DNA of 14,802 nucleotides from an uncultured Christensenella sp. GTDB taxonomy: Bacteria; Bacillota; Clostridia; Christensenellales; CAG-917. The notes under the pieces are model-generated. The model saw only the letters and a program-made list of their open reading frames with translations. It did no database searches and had not been told where the DNA came from. Position 1 is the stretch's first letter. Every line of letters begins with the position of its first letter. Both the position numbers and the translations under genes were made by a program. The DNA lies in contig CAJTQT010000001.1 in the NCBI GenBank assembly GCA_910578325.1, positions 391,201-406,002 of the forward strand. Direction: 5' to 3'. Positions 1 to 8,413 of the stretch are shown here, piece by piece.

Positions 1-370
1 TTTCTGAAAGACTGTCTCCGCCGCCGGGGAAACCTATTCCTATATCGCCCATAAAATTGTATATGCCGCCGAGCATCATATTCTCGAAATATCCCGCAAA
101 CCAGGCGAGAATCACGATAAACGGAATTGTAAACAGAATGAAGAACAGCGAACTTTTAAACAAAGTGGAAAACTCGCCTCTCAGAACCTTTAACGCTCTT
201 CCGAAAAACGTATCGGGATAATCTTTTACGGGACGCGCTTCGGCAAGTCCTGCAACGAGTATCTTCTGAGGTTCCTCGGGCTCCGTCCTGACGGGAGCGT
301 CCGTATACAGTTTGGCAAGCAGAAGTTTTTTAGGTGTGGCTGCGGGTTTGGCCGCATTTTGGTTTGCCAT
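1..370 (-). CDS. Membrane protein, N-terminal fragment (family uncertain)
   Basis: This reading frame starts at an ATG at 370 and stays open to the left edge, giving about 123 residues of a longer protein. An AAAGGAG ribosome binding site sits about 6 bases upstream of the ATG and fixes the start. The first ~55 residues are polar and Ala/Pro/Lys-rich, beginning MANQNAAKPAATPKK, with no signal peptide. A strongly hydrophobic stretch at about residues 72-93 (SLFFILFTIPFIVILAWFAG) looks like a first transmembrane helix. It is followed by a glycine-rich segment ending GIGFPGGGDSLSE at the edge. The layout of a cytoplasmic tail followed by a membrane helix suggests a multi-pass inner-membrane protein. 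A DUF624/YesL-like protein is one possibility, but I do not recognise the family with confidence. It is divergent from asd and has its own promoter. Confidence 0.7.
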   Translation of the reverse strand, partial: MANQNAAKPAATPKKLLLAKLYTDAPVRTEPEEPQKILVAGLAEARPVKDYPDTFFGRALKVLRGEFSTLFKSSLFFILFTIPFIVILAWFAGYFENMMLGGIYNFMGDIGIGFPGGGDSLSE

Positions 371-411
371 AGCGACTCCTTTTATACGATAATATCCGAT
401 TATATAGATTG

Positions 412-440
412 ATTATACAATATAAGCGGTGAAATGGCAA
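412..440 (-). promoter_or_regulatory. Sigma-A-type promoter of the left-edge membrane protein gene
   Basis: On the minus strand a -35 TTGCCA (440-435) and a perfect -10 TATAAT (417-412) are separated by exactly 17 bases. Transcription would start near 405, giving a leader of about 35 nt that includes the AAAGGAG site. The spacing and the perfect -10 make this a confident housekeeping promoter. Confidence 0.75.
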
Positions 441-546
441 ACAAATAGCAAAACATTTAGCGGCTTTAAATACCGCGATTTGCGCCGTAACTTTACAGGC
501 GTTTTACGCATACAATGTATAAATATACGTCGAAAATAAAAACAAA

Positions 547-575
547 TTGACATAAAGTTGCGTCGATGTTATGTT
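547..575 (+). promoter_or_regulatory. Sigma-A-type promoter of asd-dapA
   Basis: A perfect -35 TTGACA (547-552) lies 17 bases before a -10 TATGTT (570-575). The predicted start is near 582, leaving a leader of about 40 nt before the asd ATG. That leader is too short for a lysine riboswitch, so control by lysine attenuation is not supported. The promoter is overlaid by an imperfect 14-bp direct repeat. Confidence 0.75.
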
Positions 576-594
576 TAAGTACATAAAACTACGT
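550..594 (+). repeat. Imperfect direct repeat across the asd promoter
   Basis: ACATAAAGTTGCGT (550-563) recurs as ACATAAAACTACGT (581-594), with 11 of 14 bases identical. The offset is 31 bp, about three helical turns. One copy overlaps the end of the -35 and the spacer; the other covers the expected transcription start. This spacing on one DNA face suits a pair of operator half-sites, but no regulator is identified and chance similarity in A/T-rich DNA is possible. Confidence 0.35.
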
Positions 595-622
595 TATTCT
601 CGCATAAAATTCAGGAGGCGGT

Positions 623-1633
623 ATGAAAAAATTCAACATTGCAGTTGTCGGCGCGACGGGAATGGTCGGAAACAAGTTTCTTCAAGTTCTGGAAGAACGC
701 AATCTTCCCGTTGAAAATTATTATCTCTTCGCATCCGCAAAAAGCGCGGGCAGACAAATAAATTTTATGGGCAAGCCCCACACCGTTATCGAACTTACGG
801 AAAGCAACGTAAACGCGCTTTCGGGCAAGATAGACTTTGCGCTGTTCTCGGCAGGCGGAAGCGTTTCGGCGCAATTCGCTCCCGTATTCGTAAAAGCGGG
901 CGCGACGGTTGTTGACAACAGTTCGCAGTGGAGAATGGACAAAAATGTTCCGCTTGTCGTTCCCGAGGTAAACCCCGAGGACGTAAAATGGAACAGCGGC
1001 ATTATCGCCAATCCCAACTGCTCTACTATACAGGCGGTTGTCGCCCTCAAACCTTTGCAGGACGCATTCGGCATAAAAAGGGTTATATATTCGACCTATC
1101 AGGCCGTCTCCGGAGCGGGAGTCGCAGGTTACAGCGACCTTGAAGAGGGCATCAAAGGCAATCCGCCGAAAAAATTCCCCTATCCCATAGCGTACAATAT
1201 GCTTCCGCATATCGACGTCTTTATGGAAGACGGCTACACAAAAGAAGAATGGAAAATGATTGAAGAAACCCGAAAGATTCTGCACGACGATTCTCTGAGA
1301 GTTACGGCAACAACGGTGCGCGTACCCGTATTTTACGGACATAGCGAATCCATAAACGTGGAATTTAAAAAGCCCTGCACAAAGGACGCGATAATCAAAG
1401 CGTTTGAGAACACCGAAGGACTCGTGGTTATGGACGATATTAAAAACAACGTCTACCCTATGCCCATACTGGCTCAGGACCGCGACGAGGTATACGTCGG
1501 ACGTATCCGTATAGACGACAGCGTTGAAAGCGGCGCGAATATCTGGGTTGTCGCAGACAATATCAGAAAGGGCGCGGCAACGAACGCCGTTCAAATCGTA
1601 GAACTTCTTATCAGAAACAATTCGGAGGTTTAA
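623..1633 (+). CDS. asd: Aspartate-semialdehyde dehydrogenase
   Basis: This cytoplasmic enzyme reduces L-aspartyl-4-phosphate with NADPH to L-aspartate-4-semialdehyde, the branch point to diaminopimelate/lysine, threonine and methionine. The 336-residue product has the usual family length. The N-terminal Rossmann fold opens with the dinucleotide-binding GATGMVG (residues 10-16). The catalytic cysteine is Cys133 in NPNCSTIQ. The next active-site segment is YQAVSGAG, with Gln160. Substrate-binding and catalytic Arg233 and His240 lie in TVRVPVFYGHSE, so all key residues appear intact. The start is set by AGGAGG at 613-618, four bases before the ATG. dapA follows with no intergenic base, so the two are surely co-transcribed. 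The neighbouring dapA, and dpaAB further along, show that its product feeds both the cell wall and spore dipicolinate. The long minus-strand frame over this gene is an antisense shadow. Confidence 0.97.
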   Translation: MKKFNIAVVGATGMVGNKFLQVLEERNLPVENYYLFASAKSAGRQINFMGKPHTVIELTESNVNALSGKIDFALFSAGGSVSAQFAPVFVKAGATVVDNSSQWRMDKNVPLVVPEVNPEDVKWNSGIIANPNCSTIQAVVALKPLQDAFGIKRVIYSTYQAVSGAGVAGYSDLEEGIKGNPPKKFPYPIAYNMLPHIDVFMEDGYTKEEWKMIEETRKILHDDSLRVTATTVRVPVFYGHSESINVEFKKPCTKDAIIKAFENTEGLVVMDDIKNNVYPMPILAQDRDEVYVGRIRIDDSVESGANIWVVADNIRKGAATNAVQIVELLIRNNSEV

Positions 1634-2512
1634 ATGGTATTTAAAGGGGTAGCCACTGCGCTGATTACACCTTTTACCAATGATTCGGTTGACGTAGACA
1701 ACTTAAAAAAACTGTTGCACTTTCAGTTGCAGGGAGGCGCGAACGCCGTAGTCGTATTGGGTACTACGGGCGAGCCGTCCACTATGACGCAGACGGAAAA
1801 AGAAACCGTGATATCCACTGCGGTGGATATGCTCAAAGGCAAAATACCCGTGATAGTCGGCGCAGGCTCGAACAGCACTTCCTCCGCCGCGGACGCTTGC
1901 CGATTTGCGGAAGATTTAGGCGCGGACGCCCTGCTCGTTGTCACACCGTACTACAATAAGTGCACGCAAAACGGACTTGTCGAACACTATTCGAAAGTTG
2001 CCGAGGCAACGCGTCTGCCTATAATCTGCTACAACGTTCCGGGACGTACGGGCGTAAATATGTCGCCGCAGACCTTTGCCGAAATTGCCGCAATCGACAA
2101 TATCGCCGCAATCAAGGAAGCGAGCGGAAATATGGAACAGATTGAGGAATGTATACATCTCGCAGGCGACAAAGCCGCGGTTTACAGCGGCGACGACAGT
2201 CTGACAGTCCCTATAATGGCAATGGGCGGTCAAGGCGTAATAAGCGTAGCAAGCAACGTCTGCCCCGCGTTTATCGGCAATATGCTTAAAGCGTTTAACG
2301 AAGGCAATCTTGCAAAAGCAAGCGCGATGCAGCGCGAACTTCTTCCTCTGATTCGGGCGTTATTCTCAGAAGTGAACCCTATCCCCGTAAAATATGCGGC
2401 ATTTTTGAAAGGTCTATGCGACGGAAGCCTGCGCCTGCCGCTCACTCCCATAAGCGACAAAAACGCCGCTGCAGTCGAACGCGAACTGTCACTACTGACG
2501 GTTTACGACTGA
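1634..2512 (+). CDS. dapA: 4-hydroxy-tetrahydrodipicolinate synthase
   Basis: DapA condenses pyruvate with L-aspartate-4-semialdehyde to give 4-hydroxy-2,3,4,5-tetrahydrodipicolinate, the first committed step of diaminopimelate/lysine synthesis and the source of the spore dipicolinate substrate. The 292-residue TIM barrel carries every familiar catalytic residue at the canonical E. coli positions. These are Thr44 and Thr45 in GTTGEP, Tyr107 in TPYYNK, Tyr133, Arg138 in YNVPGRTG, and the Schiff-base Lys161 in AAIKEASG. The ATG directly abuts the asd stop codon (TAA then ATG), and its ribosome binding site (CGGAGG, 1623-1628) lies inside the end of asd. The pair is therefore a tight operon with likely translational coupling. 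A strong hairpin terminator follows at 2568-2594. No dapB or aspartokinase gene is visible in the window. Confidence 0.98.
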   Translation: MVFKGVATALITPFTNDSVDVDNLKKLLHFQLQGGANAVVVLGTTGEPSTMTQTEKETVISTAVDMLKGKIPVIVGAGSNSTSSAADACRFAEDLGADALLVVTPYYNKCTQNGLVEHYSKVAEATRLPIICYNVPGRTGVNMSPQTFAEIAAIDNIAAIKEASGNMEQIEECIHLAGDKAAVYSGDDSLTVPIMAMGGQGVISVASNVCPAFIGNMLKAFNEGNLAKASAMQRELLPLIRALFSEVNPIPVKYAAFLKGLCDGSLRLPLTPISDKNAAAVERELSLLTVYD

Positions 2513-2567
2513 AAAAACGAGATATAAACTCCTTATACATTCGATTTCTATGCATAAGCATAAATAT

Positions 2568-2594
2568 AAAGACCGCGCGATTGCGCGGTCTTTT
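2568..2594. terminator. Bidirectional terminator between dapA and the giant lipoprotein gene
   Basis: A perfect 11-bp stem (AAAGACCGCGC at 2568-2578 with its complement at 2583-2593) closes a 4-base loop GATT. It is followed on the plus strand by TTTT. On the minus strand the stem is followed by TTTATATTTAT. It therefore serves both converging genes, dapA (+) and the lipoprotein (-). Confidence 0.85.
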
Positions 2595-2618
2595 GCTAAT
2601 TATATTTTAATTCAATAC

Positions 2619-5600
2619 TCAGTCTCCGTTTGCCCGCGATTTCACAGTAGGTTTCTGAGCAAGCGAGTTGCACCCGAAGAACGCGCTTGTTGATACATAC
2701 GTCAGTCCGTTATTCTCTCCCTCGAAAATAAACGACGTGAGCAACGTGCAATTCTGGAAAGCATACTGCTCTATCGTCTTAATCTGATACGTAATTTCAA
2801 CCGACGTTATTCTGTCGTTGCCGTCGAACGCCCACGCGCCGATAGAGGTAACGGTGTACTCATTTTCGACGCCGCCCACAACGGCTACGATATATTCAGG
2901 AATCACGACCGCGTCGGAAAGCGTGTATCTCTGTCCCGCAACCGTAGCGGTCTTTGCAGTCGGATTAAGCGCATAGCGAATGCCGTCGACTATGACGTAA
3001 ACGTAACCGTCGCTTGCGATTTCGTTATTATCGCAATTCCATACAACGGGACAGTTCGTGCCGTTCCAGTTGCTGTTCCATCTGCGGTCGGCGTCGTTAA
3101 GCGCGCTTTGGTCAAAGTGGCAATATATTGTGAGCGCGCCGCATTTCGAGAATACGCTCGAACCCATCTGCTTCGTTCCGTTGTAGATGTCCACTCTTGT
3201 AAGACTTGTGCACTGAGCGAACGCCGAGTTGCCTATATACGACAACGCGTCGCCGTATCCCGTTACACTTTCGAGGGATACGCAACCCGCAAACACGTAA
3301 TCTCCGATAGCGACTATGCCGCTGTGGAAAACAACCGATTTAAGCGCAACCGCATTGTTGAAGAGTTGGTGATTTATCTCTTTGAGATTGGTATTCTTGC
3401 TGAAATCGATAGATTCGAGTCCCGAACCCGCAAACGTCATCGCGCCGATAAGGTTAAGCCCCGTGGCGTGTGAGAAATCAAGCGAGGTGAGTTGTTCGCA
3501 ACCTCTGAACACGCCGTTTTTGACCTCTTGCAGTCCTTTGGGAACGTGGTTCTCGGTCTTGAACACGAAATCGCTGCCGCTTGTGAAAATCTTTATGCTG
3601 TGGCGGTCTATCTCTTTATCGTCTACGTCGAGTATCGACACCTCTTTATAAACGGAGTCGGGCAGATAAATATCAATATCCGAAGCCGGTTTGTTGACCT
3701 TGAAGTTATCCGCTAAGCCTACCAGTCTGTATTTGAGGTGTGTCTGCTCGTTTACAATATACTCGCTTTTGATGATAAGTTCGTTTCCGTATTCAAGACC
3801 GTCAAGCGTAATGAGTTCGACAGGCAGAACCGTCCACTCGTTGTCCTCGGCATCTTTTTCAATAAGTTGTTCGCCTACGGGTTGGAAATACTTATCGGTG
3901 GCGGGGATTTCGAGTTTGTCCGCTTTCGACTGGATTGAAGCATATACGTTTGCAAGACGTCTGCACCCCGCGAAACTGTTGGTGCCGAGTCTTACGATAC
4001 TCTCGGGCAGATATACCGCTCTGAGATTTTCGAAGTTCTGGAATACGCCCGTGGACTGATCCTGGAAATAACCTATCTGAACGATATCGTAAACTTGTCC
4101 GTCTATCGTACAGGTGCTGGGCACGACAATGGTTTCGACGTTTTTGGCGCTGCAACCTATGATACGCGCCGTCTTGTCCGGTCCGTTTATAATCTGATAC
4201 GTGAACAGCGACTCGTCCGCCTCTAAAACAACCGTATAGTAAATATCAATCGTCGGAGCGCCGTACGCGTCGACACCCTCGTATCTCACAGTCATAGTAT
4301 GAATGCCGAGTTCGGTAGTATTTACAACTTTGTTATGAGTGTTTCCGTCAATTGCGTCGATTATGAACATACTGAGCGGAACTTCTTTCTTGATTCCGTC
4401 CTGTCCGACAAGATTGACGTTGCTGAGTCTCAGATATGTCGTAGCGTTTCCGTTTATGGGGATTACAATTGCGCCAGACTGCTCTATTGCGTTGAATTTA
4501 GACACGGTTACGCTGAATTTATAGTCGAAACGGAAGATTCCGATTCCGTGGAAATCGACAGTCACATTTGCAGAAGACCCGCTGACAATGGCGTTTGTGC
4601 TGAATCCGTCGATTCGTGCGCTATCCGCATATCTTGTAATGCCGTTTATATCCTTATAAGCAAACTTCGCTTTTTCTATAACGGATGCCGCGGAAGTGGA
4701 AGTATAGAACGTCGGGAACGGAGCGTCCTCAACCTGCCCGTCAAGACCTTCCATCCAGAAATTCGAATTGTCCTTGTTGAGTCCGTTTATTTCTATCGGC
4801 GTTTCGTTGAAAGGATAATTATCGGACTGGAAGAAATCGGGCTGTCCTTTAATCGCATCGTAAACCTTGATTACGAACAGTTCGGGATCGTCCGCATCGG
4901 AGGGACAGCCTATTCCGCTGCCGTTGTATTGATATAAGAGCACGTATTTCTGAACACCCTCTTCATACAAACTCGCATAGTCTCCTGTCTCGGTGACTTC
5001 GACAAATTGCATCGCGTTCGCCGTCCAACTCAAAGCCTCTTCTCTCGCAACACCCGTAGTGCTTGTGATTATCAAAGCCTTATCAATCGCTTCTTTTCCG
5101 TATTTGGTTGTAAAGGGATTGATATCTTCCTTCGGATCATCCTTGCGGGTACGCATAAGAACGGAAGAAATAGTGCTTTTGTTTACGGCTACAAGACTGA
5201 TGTCCTCTTCTTTAAAATGTTGCGTATGCAATTTATAGAGTTTAACCCAGTCGCGAGTAATCGGATTCGCGCTTGCCGCAAGTTTCTCGTCGGCGGCAAG
5301 ACTTCCGAACAGTTCCATTACTTTGGTGCTGAAAAACAGCGATATTTCCTGCGGCATTTCACCCTTTGAATTTGCAAACGCAACGTCTCCTATCGCAGGC
5401 GCGTTTATCAGATTGATTTCATCCGCCGCAACGGCGACGTCGGGGAATATAACGCTGACCAACATATCCGCTCCCGAGAAAGCGAAGTTGTCGATTTTCT
5501 TTACGTTTGCATTTATCTGTACCGTACGGAAATAGCGGGCGTACTGACCGAATGCGTTAGAACCTATTTCGGAAACTCTGCTCGGAACGATAAGGTTCTT

Positions 5601-8135
5601 CATATTCGCGTCGTTTTCGGGGGCATAATAGTTGGTGAGTATTCCGTTTACAGTGGTATACTCGTCCTCGTATTCATTGCTCTGAATAAATTTCGTATCG
5701 AGGAAAGCGTCTGTTCCGATTTTTACAATTTGATCCTCTTTCTCGAAAAATATGTTTTGCAACGCGCCGCAATTCATAAACGCCTTCGGCGCAATAGTCG
5801 TAACTTTAAACGCTCCGTTATCTTCGGGAACCGTCGCTACGTCGCGCGAAGTCTCAATAAATCTGTAATACACGTTGCCGATAAGAATCGCGCCGTACGC
5901 CTCTTTATAAAGATTGCTGTTTTTGCCGAGCAACCTGCTGCCTTCGAAAGCGTACTCGCCGATATCGCTCAACTTGCTCTGCGACGGAAGCACGAGGCTT
6001 TCAAATTTATCGAGATTCTTGAATGCGTAATTTTCAATCGTCGTGATTTTTCTGGGTATCGTAATAGAAACGAGGGACTTGCAGTTTTCAAACGCGCCGT
6101 CCTCAATGCGCTCTACAACAGAAAGTTGCGCGTTGAATTCCGCACGCTGAACGGCGGACATATTCGGTGCATTGCTCGCGTTATAATAGTCCTCGGGACG
6201 GGAAAGGTCGATAATCGCTTTATCCGCGCCGACATATTTATAAATCATTTTATTGATTACGATAAACTCCGCGCCCTTGTTGTTTTCGTAATAGTTATCC
6301 TCGAAATCCGTGCTCATAAACGCGTTGTCGCCGATATCGCTAATGGAATTCTTCACAGGCATAACAATGTCTTTTAAATACGCATCCAACGCAAAGGCAT
6401 TTGCGCCTATCGAAGTGAGGTTTTCCGCCCTGCTCAAATCGACTTTTGTAAGAGACCTTACGTTAGAGCACGCCCATTCGCCTATTTCGGTAAGCGGGCG
6501 TACCTGACCTCTGACAAAAAGATTTGCGGGAACAATGAGTTCGTTCAAAGCATAATCGGAAATTTTGTCCAGTCTCACCGAGCCGTCCGCAAGAACGGTA
6601 TATCCGTCTTTGAAAATGACTTCCGTATAAAGTTTGCTTATCTTTTCAAGAAACTTAGCGTCATACTGCTCGTCTTTTTCGTCGGGCTCGTCCAACAGCC
6701 ACTTGATATACGTAACAGGCTGTTCAACATCGACTTTATCCTTTCTTACAAGAACGTTGGTGCACTGATAATCGTTATAAAGGTCATCGATTTTGAGACA
6801 GTCGCCGCCTTTTACGAAAATAGGATTCTTTTCGTCGGGAAGGTAAACGTCACTGAATTTCAGAAGCACTTTGTCTCCCGCGGGATTCAGCGTGACTTCC
6901 GAGACGTATTCGTCATAGTCCACATCGTAATGAAATCCCGTGAACGTTATTCTGTTCGGCGAGCCGTCTGTCAGCGAAAAACGCGTCGTACTGCTTACAA
7001 TCTTATATCCCAGACTCGCGGCGTTATCGACAGTGATAGTCGTGCCGTCGTCGGTTTTTGCAGGGGCGATATTGTCGGCAAAAACTCCGCCCATAGTATA
7101 CAGCGTAAACGAATATTCCGCCGCCGTCCATTTTGCGTAAAGTTCGATATCCTTTTCACCGACCGACGATGAGAAACGCCACAACGTATCGGTCGCCCTG
7201 TCAAACCACCCGGCGAAATAGAACCCGTTGTACACGTTTATCTCTTTGTCTTCGGGCTGGATAATCCGTCCTACTCTGCGCTGCGCGGTCATATCCGCAT
7301 ATTTTCCGCCGTCTTCAAAAAGAAGACTGGGATCCGCCGCCCCCTGCTGCAACACTGCGTTTGCGGGCTTGTTTATGTCAAATTTGATTCTCACGACGTC
7401 ATCTGTCCAAGCGGTAGTAAACGAGGTCTTTCCGCCTATCGTAAATGGAAATCCTTCCGTCGCGCTGAGCGTAACGCCTTTGTCGGTAGTGACCGATTCG
7501 AGCGCTTTGCCCGAAAGCCCCATCTTAAATGTGTTGATAAAATCGCTCCAACTTTCGATTACCGCACCCTGTACGACGCTGACAGTAGCAGTCGACTGCA
7601 TCGAGTTGACTCTTCCGAAATATGCGTGCGCCTTGCCGCCTCCGTTGGTATCGATGAGATTGAAAGTATAATCGACAAGAGAAACCGCTCCCGAACGGTC
7701 TTTTAAGTGCAATGCAAAAGAGCCGTCCACAACGGATTTATCGTCGAGAGTGGCGCGACACCTTATATTGTGATGCCCCGCAACCGAGAGTTTGGGCTGG
7801 TCCTCTTCCGCAACCATACCCATAGTAACTCCGCCCTGCGGCACTTCCCTTATGGGCGCGCCGTACTCATCAAAATATACGACGGAATACTCGACATAAG
7901 TCTCCAAGTCAAACTCGTCGGCGAAAATACTGTTGAACACAGATGACATCTCAATCGGAAAATAGAACTTCAATGCGGCGGACCCGTTTACCGTCACGCC
8001 GTCGTTATTCCCCGGACCGCCGATTTCATCAGGCAACTTGTTTTGGTCTGTGGGTTTGCGGTTGCACGCAACTACAGACAGCATCAATATGACGCCCATC
8101 AACAAAACAAAAATAAGATTTAAACGTTTTCTCAT
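2619..8135 (-). CDS. Giant BspA-type leucine-rich-repeat surface lipoprotein
   Basis: This 1838-residue protein is predicted to be exported and lipid-anchored on the outer face of the membrane. Residues 1-23 form a signal peptide (MRKRL, then a long hydrophobic run) ending in the lipobox LSVVAC with lipidated Cys24, followed by a disordered Gly/Pro/Asp-rich linker. I chose the ATG at 8135 because AAGGTGG (8147-8141) sits five bases before it. A GTG at 8144 would add three residues but lies inside that ribosome binding site. Residues ~50-265 are beta-rich with no recognised family. Residues ~275-345 resemble an InlB B-repeat/Flg_new module (GFYFAGWFDR, then ELYAKWT). BspA-type LRR_5 repeats of the pattern 'I(G/E)xxAFxxCxxLxxVxIP' occur at ~545-925, ~1325-1400, ~1530-1675 and ~1740-1830. 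They are separated by Ig-like beta-rich stretches (~930-1310). The motif SNWNGTNCPVVWNC, seen in other clostridial LRR proteins, lies near 1687-1700. It has no sortase motif. The likely role is adhesion or host/mucus interaction, which is inference from the family. Confidence 0.88.
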   Translation of the reverse strand: MRKRLNLIFVLLMGVILMLSVVACNRKPTDQNKLPDEIGGPGNNDGVTVNGSAALKFYFPIEMSSVFNSIFADEFDLETYVEYSVVYFDEYGAPIREVPQGGVTMGMVAEEDQPKLSVAGHHNIRCRATLDDKSVVDGSFALHLKDRSGAVSLVDYTFNLIDTNGGGKAHAYFGRVNSMQSTATVSVVQGAVIESWSDFINTFKMGLSGKALESVTTDKGVTLSATEGFPFTIGGKTSFTTAWTDDVVRIKFDINKPANAVLQQGAADPSLLFEDGGKYADMTAQRRVGRIIQPEDKEINVYNGFYFAGWFDRATDTLWRFSSSVGEKDIELYAKWTAAEYSFTLYTMGGVFADNIAPAKTDDGTTITVDNAASLGYKIVSSTTRFSLTDGSPNRITFTGFHYDVDYDEYVSEVTLNPAGDKVLLKFSDVYLPDEKNPIFVKGGDCLKIDDLYNDYQCTNVLVRKDKVDVEQPVTYIKWLLDEPDEKDEQYDAKFLEKISKLYTEVIFKDGYTVLADGSVRLDKISDYALNELIVPANLFVRGQVRPLTEIGEWACSNVRSLTKVDLSRAENLTSIGANAFALDAYLKDIVMPVKNSISDIGDNAFMSTDFEDNYYENNKGAEFIVINKMIYKYVGADKAIIDLSRPEDYYNASNAPNMSAVQRAEFNAQLSVVERIEDGAFENCKSLVSITIPRKITTIENYAFKNLDKFESLVLPSQSKLSDIGEYAFEGSRLLGKNSNLYKEAYGAILIGNVYYRFIETSRDVATVPEDNGAFKVTTIAPKAFMNCGALQNIFFEKEDQIVKIGTDAFLDTKFIQSNEYEDEYTTVNGILTNYYAPENDANMKNLIVPSRVSEIGSNAFGQYARYFRTVQINANVKKIDNFAFSGADMLVSVIFPDVAVAADEINLINAPAIGDVAFANSKGEMPQEISLFFSTKVMELFGSLAADEKLAASANPITRDWVKLYKLHTQHFKEEDISLVAVNKSTISSVLMRTRKDDPKEDINPFTTKYGKEAIDKALIITSTTGVAREEALSWTANAMQFVEVTETGDYASLYEEGVQKYVLLYQYNGSGIGCPSDADDPELFVIKVYDAIKGQPDFFQSDNYPFNETPIEINGLNKDNSNFWMEGLDGQVEDAPFPTFYTSTSAASVIEKAKFAYKDINGITRYADSARIDGFSTNAIVSGSSANVTVDFHGIGIFRFDYKFSVTVSKFNAIEQSGAIVIPINGNATTYLRLSNVNLVGQDGIKKEVPLSMFIIDAIDGNTHNKVVNTTELGIHTMTVRYEGVDAYGAPTIDIYYTVVLEADESLFTYQIINGPDKTARIIGCSAKNVETIVVPSTCTIDGQVYDIVQIGYFQDQSTGVFQNFENLRAVYLPESIVRLGTNSFAGCRRLANVYASIQSKADKLEIPATDKYFQPVGEQLIEKDAEDNEWTVLPVELITLDGLEYGNELIIKSEYIVNEQTHLKYRLVGLADNFKVNKPASDIDIYLPDSVYKEVSILDVDDKEIDRHSIKIFTSGSDFVFKTENHVPKGLQEVKNGVFRGCEQLTSLDFSHATGLNLIGAMTFAGSGLESIDFSKNTNLKEINHQLFNNAVALKSVVFHSGIVAIGDYVFAGCVSLESVTGYGDALSYIGNSAFAQCTSLTRVDIYNGTKQMGSSVFSKCGALTIYCHFDQSALNDADRRWNSNWNGTNCPVVWNCDNNEIASDGYVYVIVDGIRYALNPTAKTATVAGQRYTLSDAVVIPEYIVAVVGGVENEYTVTSIGAWAFDGNDRITSVEITYQIKTIEQYAFQNCTLLTSFIFEGENNGLTYVSTSAFFGCNSLAQKPTVKSRANGD

Positions 8136-8149
8136 AATTTCCACCTTAC

Positions 8150-8174
8150 GTACGCGCGCATTGCACGCGCATAC
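8150..8174 (-). promoter_or_regulatory. Hairpin in the 5' leader of the giant lipoprotein gene
   Basis: GTACGCGCGC (8150-8159) is nearly complementary to the inverted copy ending at 8174. Three outer and five inner G/C-rich pairs are separated by one mismatch around a short loop. It falls between the predicted transcription start (~8183) and the AAGGTGG site, so it would be in the mRNA leader. It could stabilise the transcript or modulate initiation. The role is inferred. Confidence 0.4.
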
Positions 8175-8189
8175 AACAATACATATATC

Positions 8190-8218
8190 ATATTACAACA
8201 TCATATAAACTATGTCAA
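8190..8218 (-). promoter_or_regulatory. Sigma-A-type promoter of the giant lipoprotein gene
   Basis: On the minus strand a perfect TTGACA (8218-8213) is followed after 17 bases by TAATAT (8195-8190). The start is expected near 8183, giving a leader of about 48 nt. The rest of the gap 8136-8413 holds a leader hairpin, an A/T-rich stretch with nothing recognisable, and the terminator-like hairpin of the next gene. Confidence 0.75.
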
Positions 8219-8342
8219 TACCGAGCCATAGCATTCGACTGTATTTTTATTAAAACAGGCATTCTAACCGCATAAATCGACTAAAAAAATTTTATCAAAC
8301 TTTTATTTGAAATCGATTTTCACGCTACGGCACAAATGCATA

Positions 8343-8372
8343 AGAGCCTCATTCCTATCGGGAAGAGGCTCT
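8343..8372 (-). terminator. Hairpin terminator downstream of the NTPase gene
   Basis: AGAGCCTC (8343-8350) pairs with GAGGCTCT (8365-8372). The stem continues after one mismatch with TTCC/GGGA (one G-T pair) to a 4-base loop. It starts 41 bases past the NTPase stop codon. Read on the minus strand the stem is followed by TATGCATTTGTG, a poor U-tract, so efficiency is doubtful, although the position fits a terminator. Confidence 0.5.
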
Positions 8373-8413
8373 GAATAAACGGCAATTTAAGGCTTAAAAT
8401 TTCTGAAATTATT

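Noticed and set aside
576..622. Possible lysine riboswitch ahead of asd-dapA
   Set aside because: The leader between the promoter and the ATG is only about 40 nt, far shorter than the ~170-nt lysine riboswitch, and no matching elements are visible upstream.
611..1594. Long minus-strand open frame (327 codons) over asd
   Set aside because: It is the antisense shadow of a fully convincing asd gene, has no ribosome binding site, and its translation resembles no protein family.
3108..6377. Several plus-strand open frames of 70-215 codons inside the giant lipoprotein gene
   Set aside because: They lie antisense to a continuous coding region with signal peptide and LRR repeats. Their translations are low in recognisable motifs and lack starts with binding sites.
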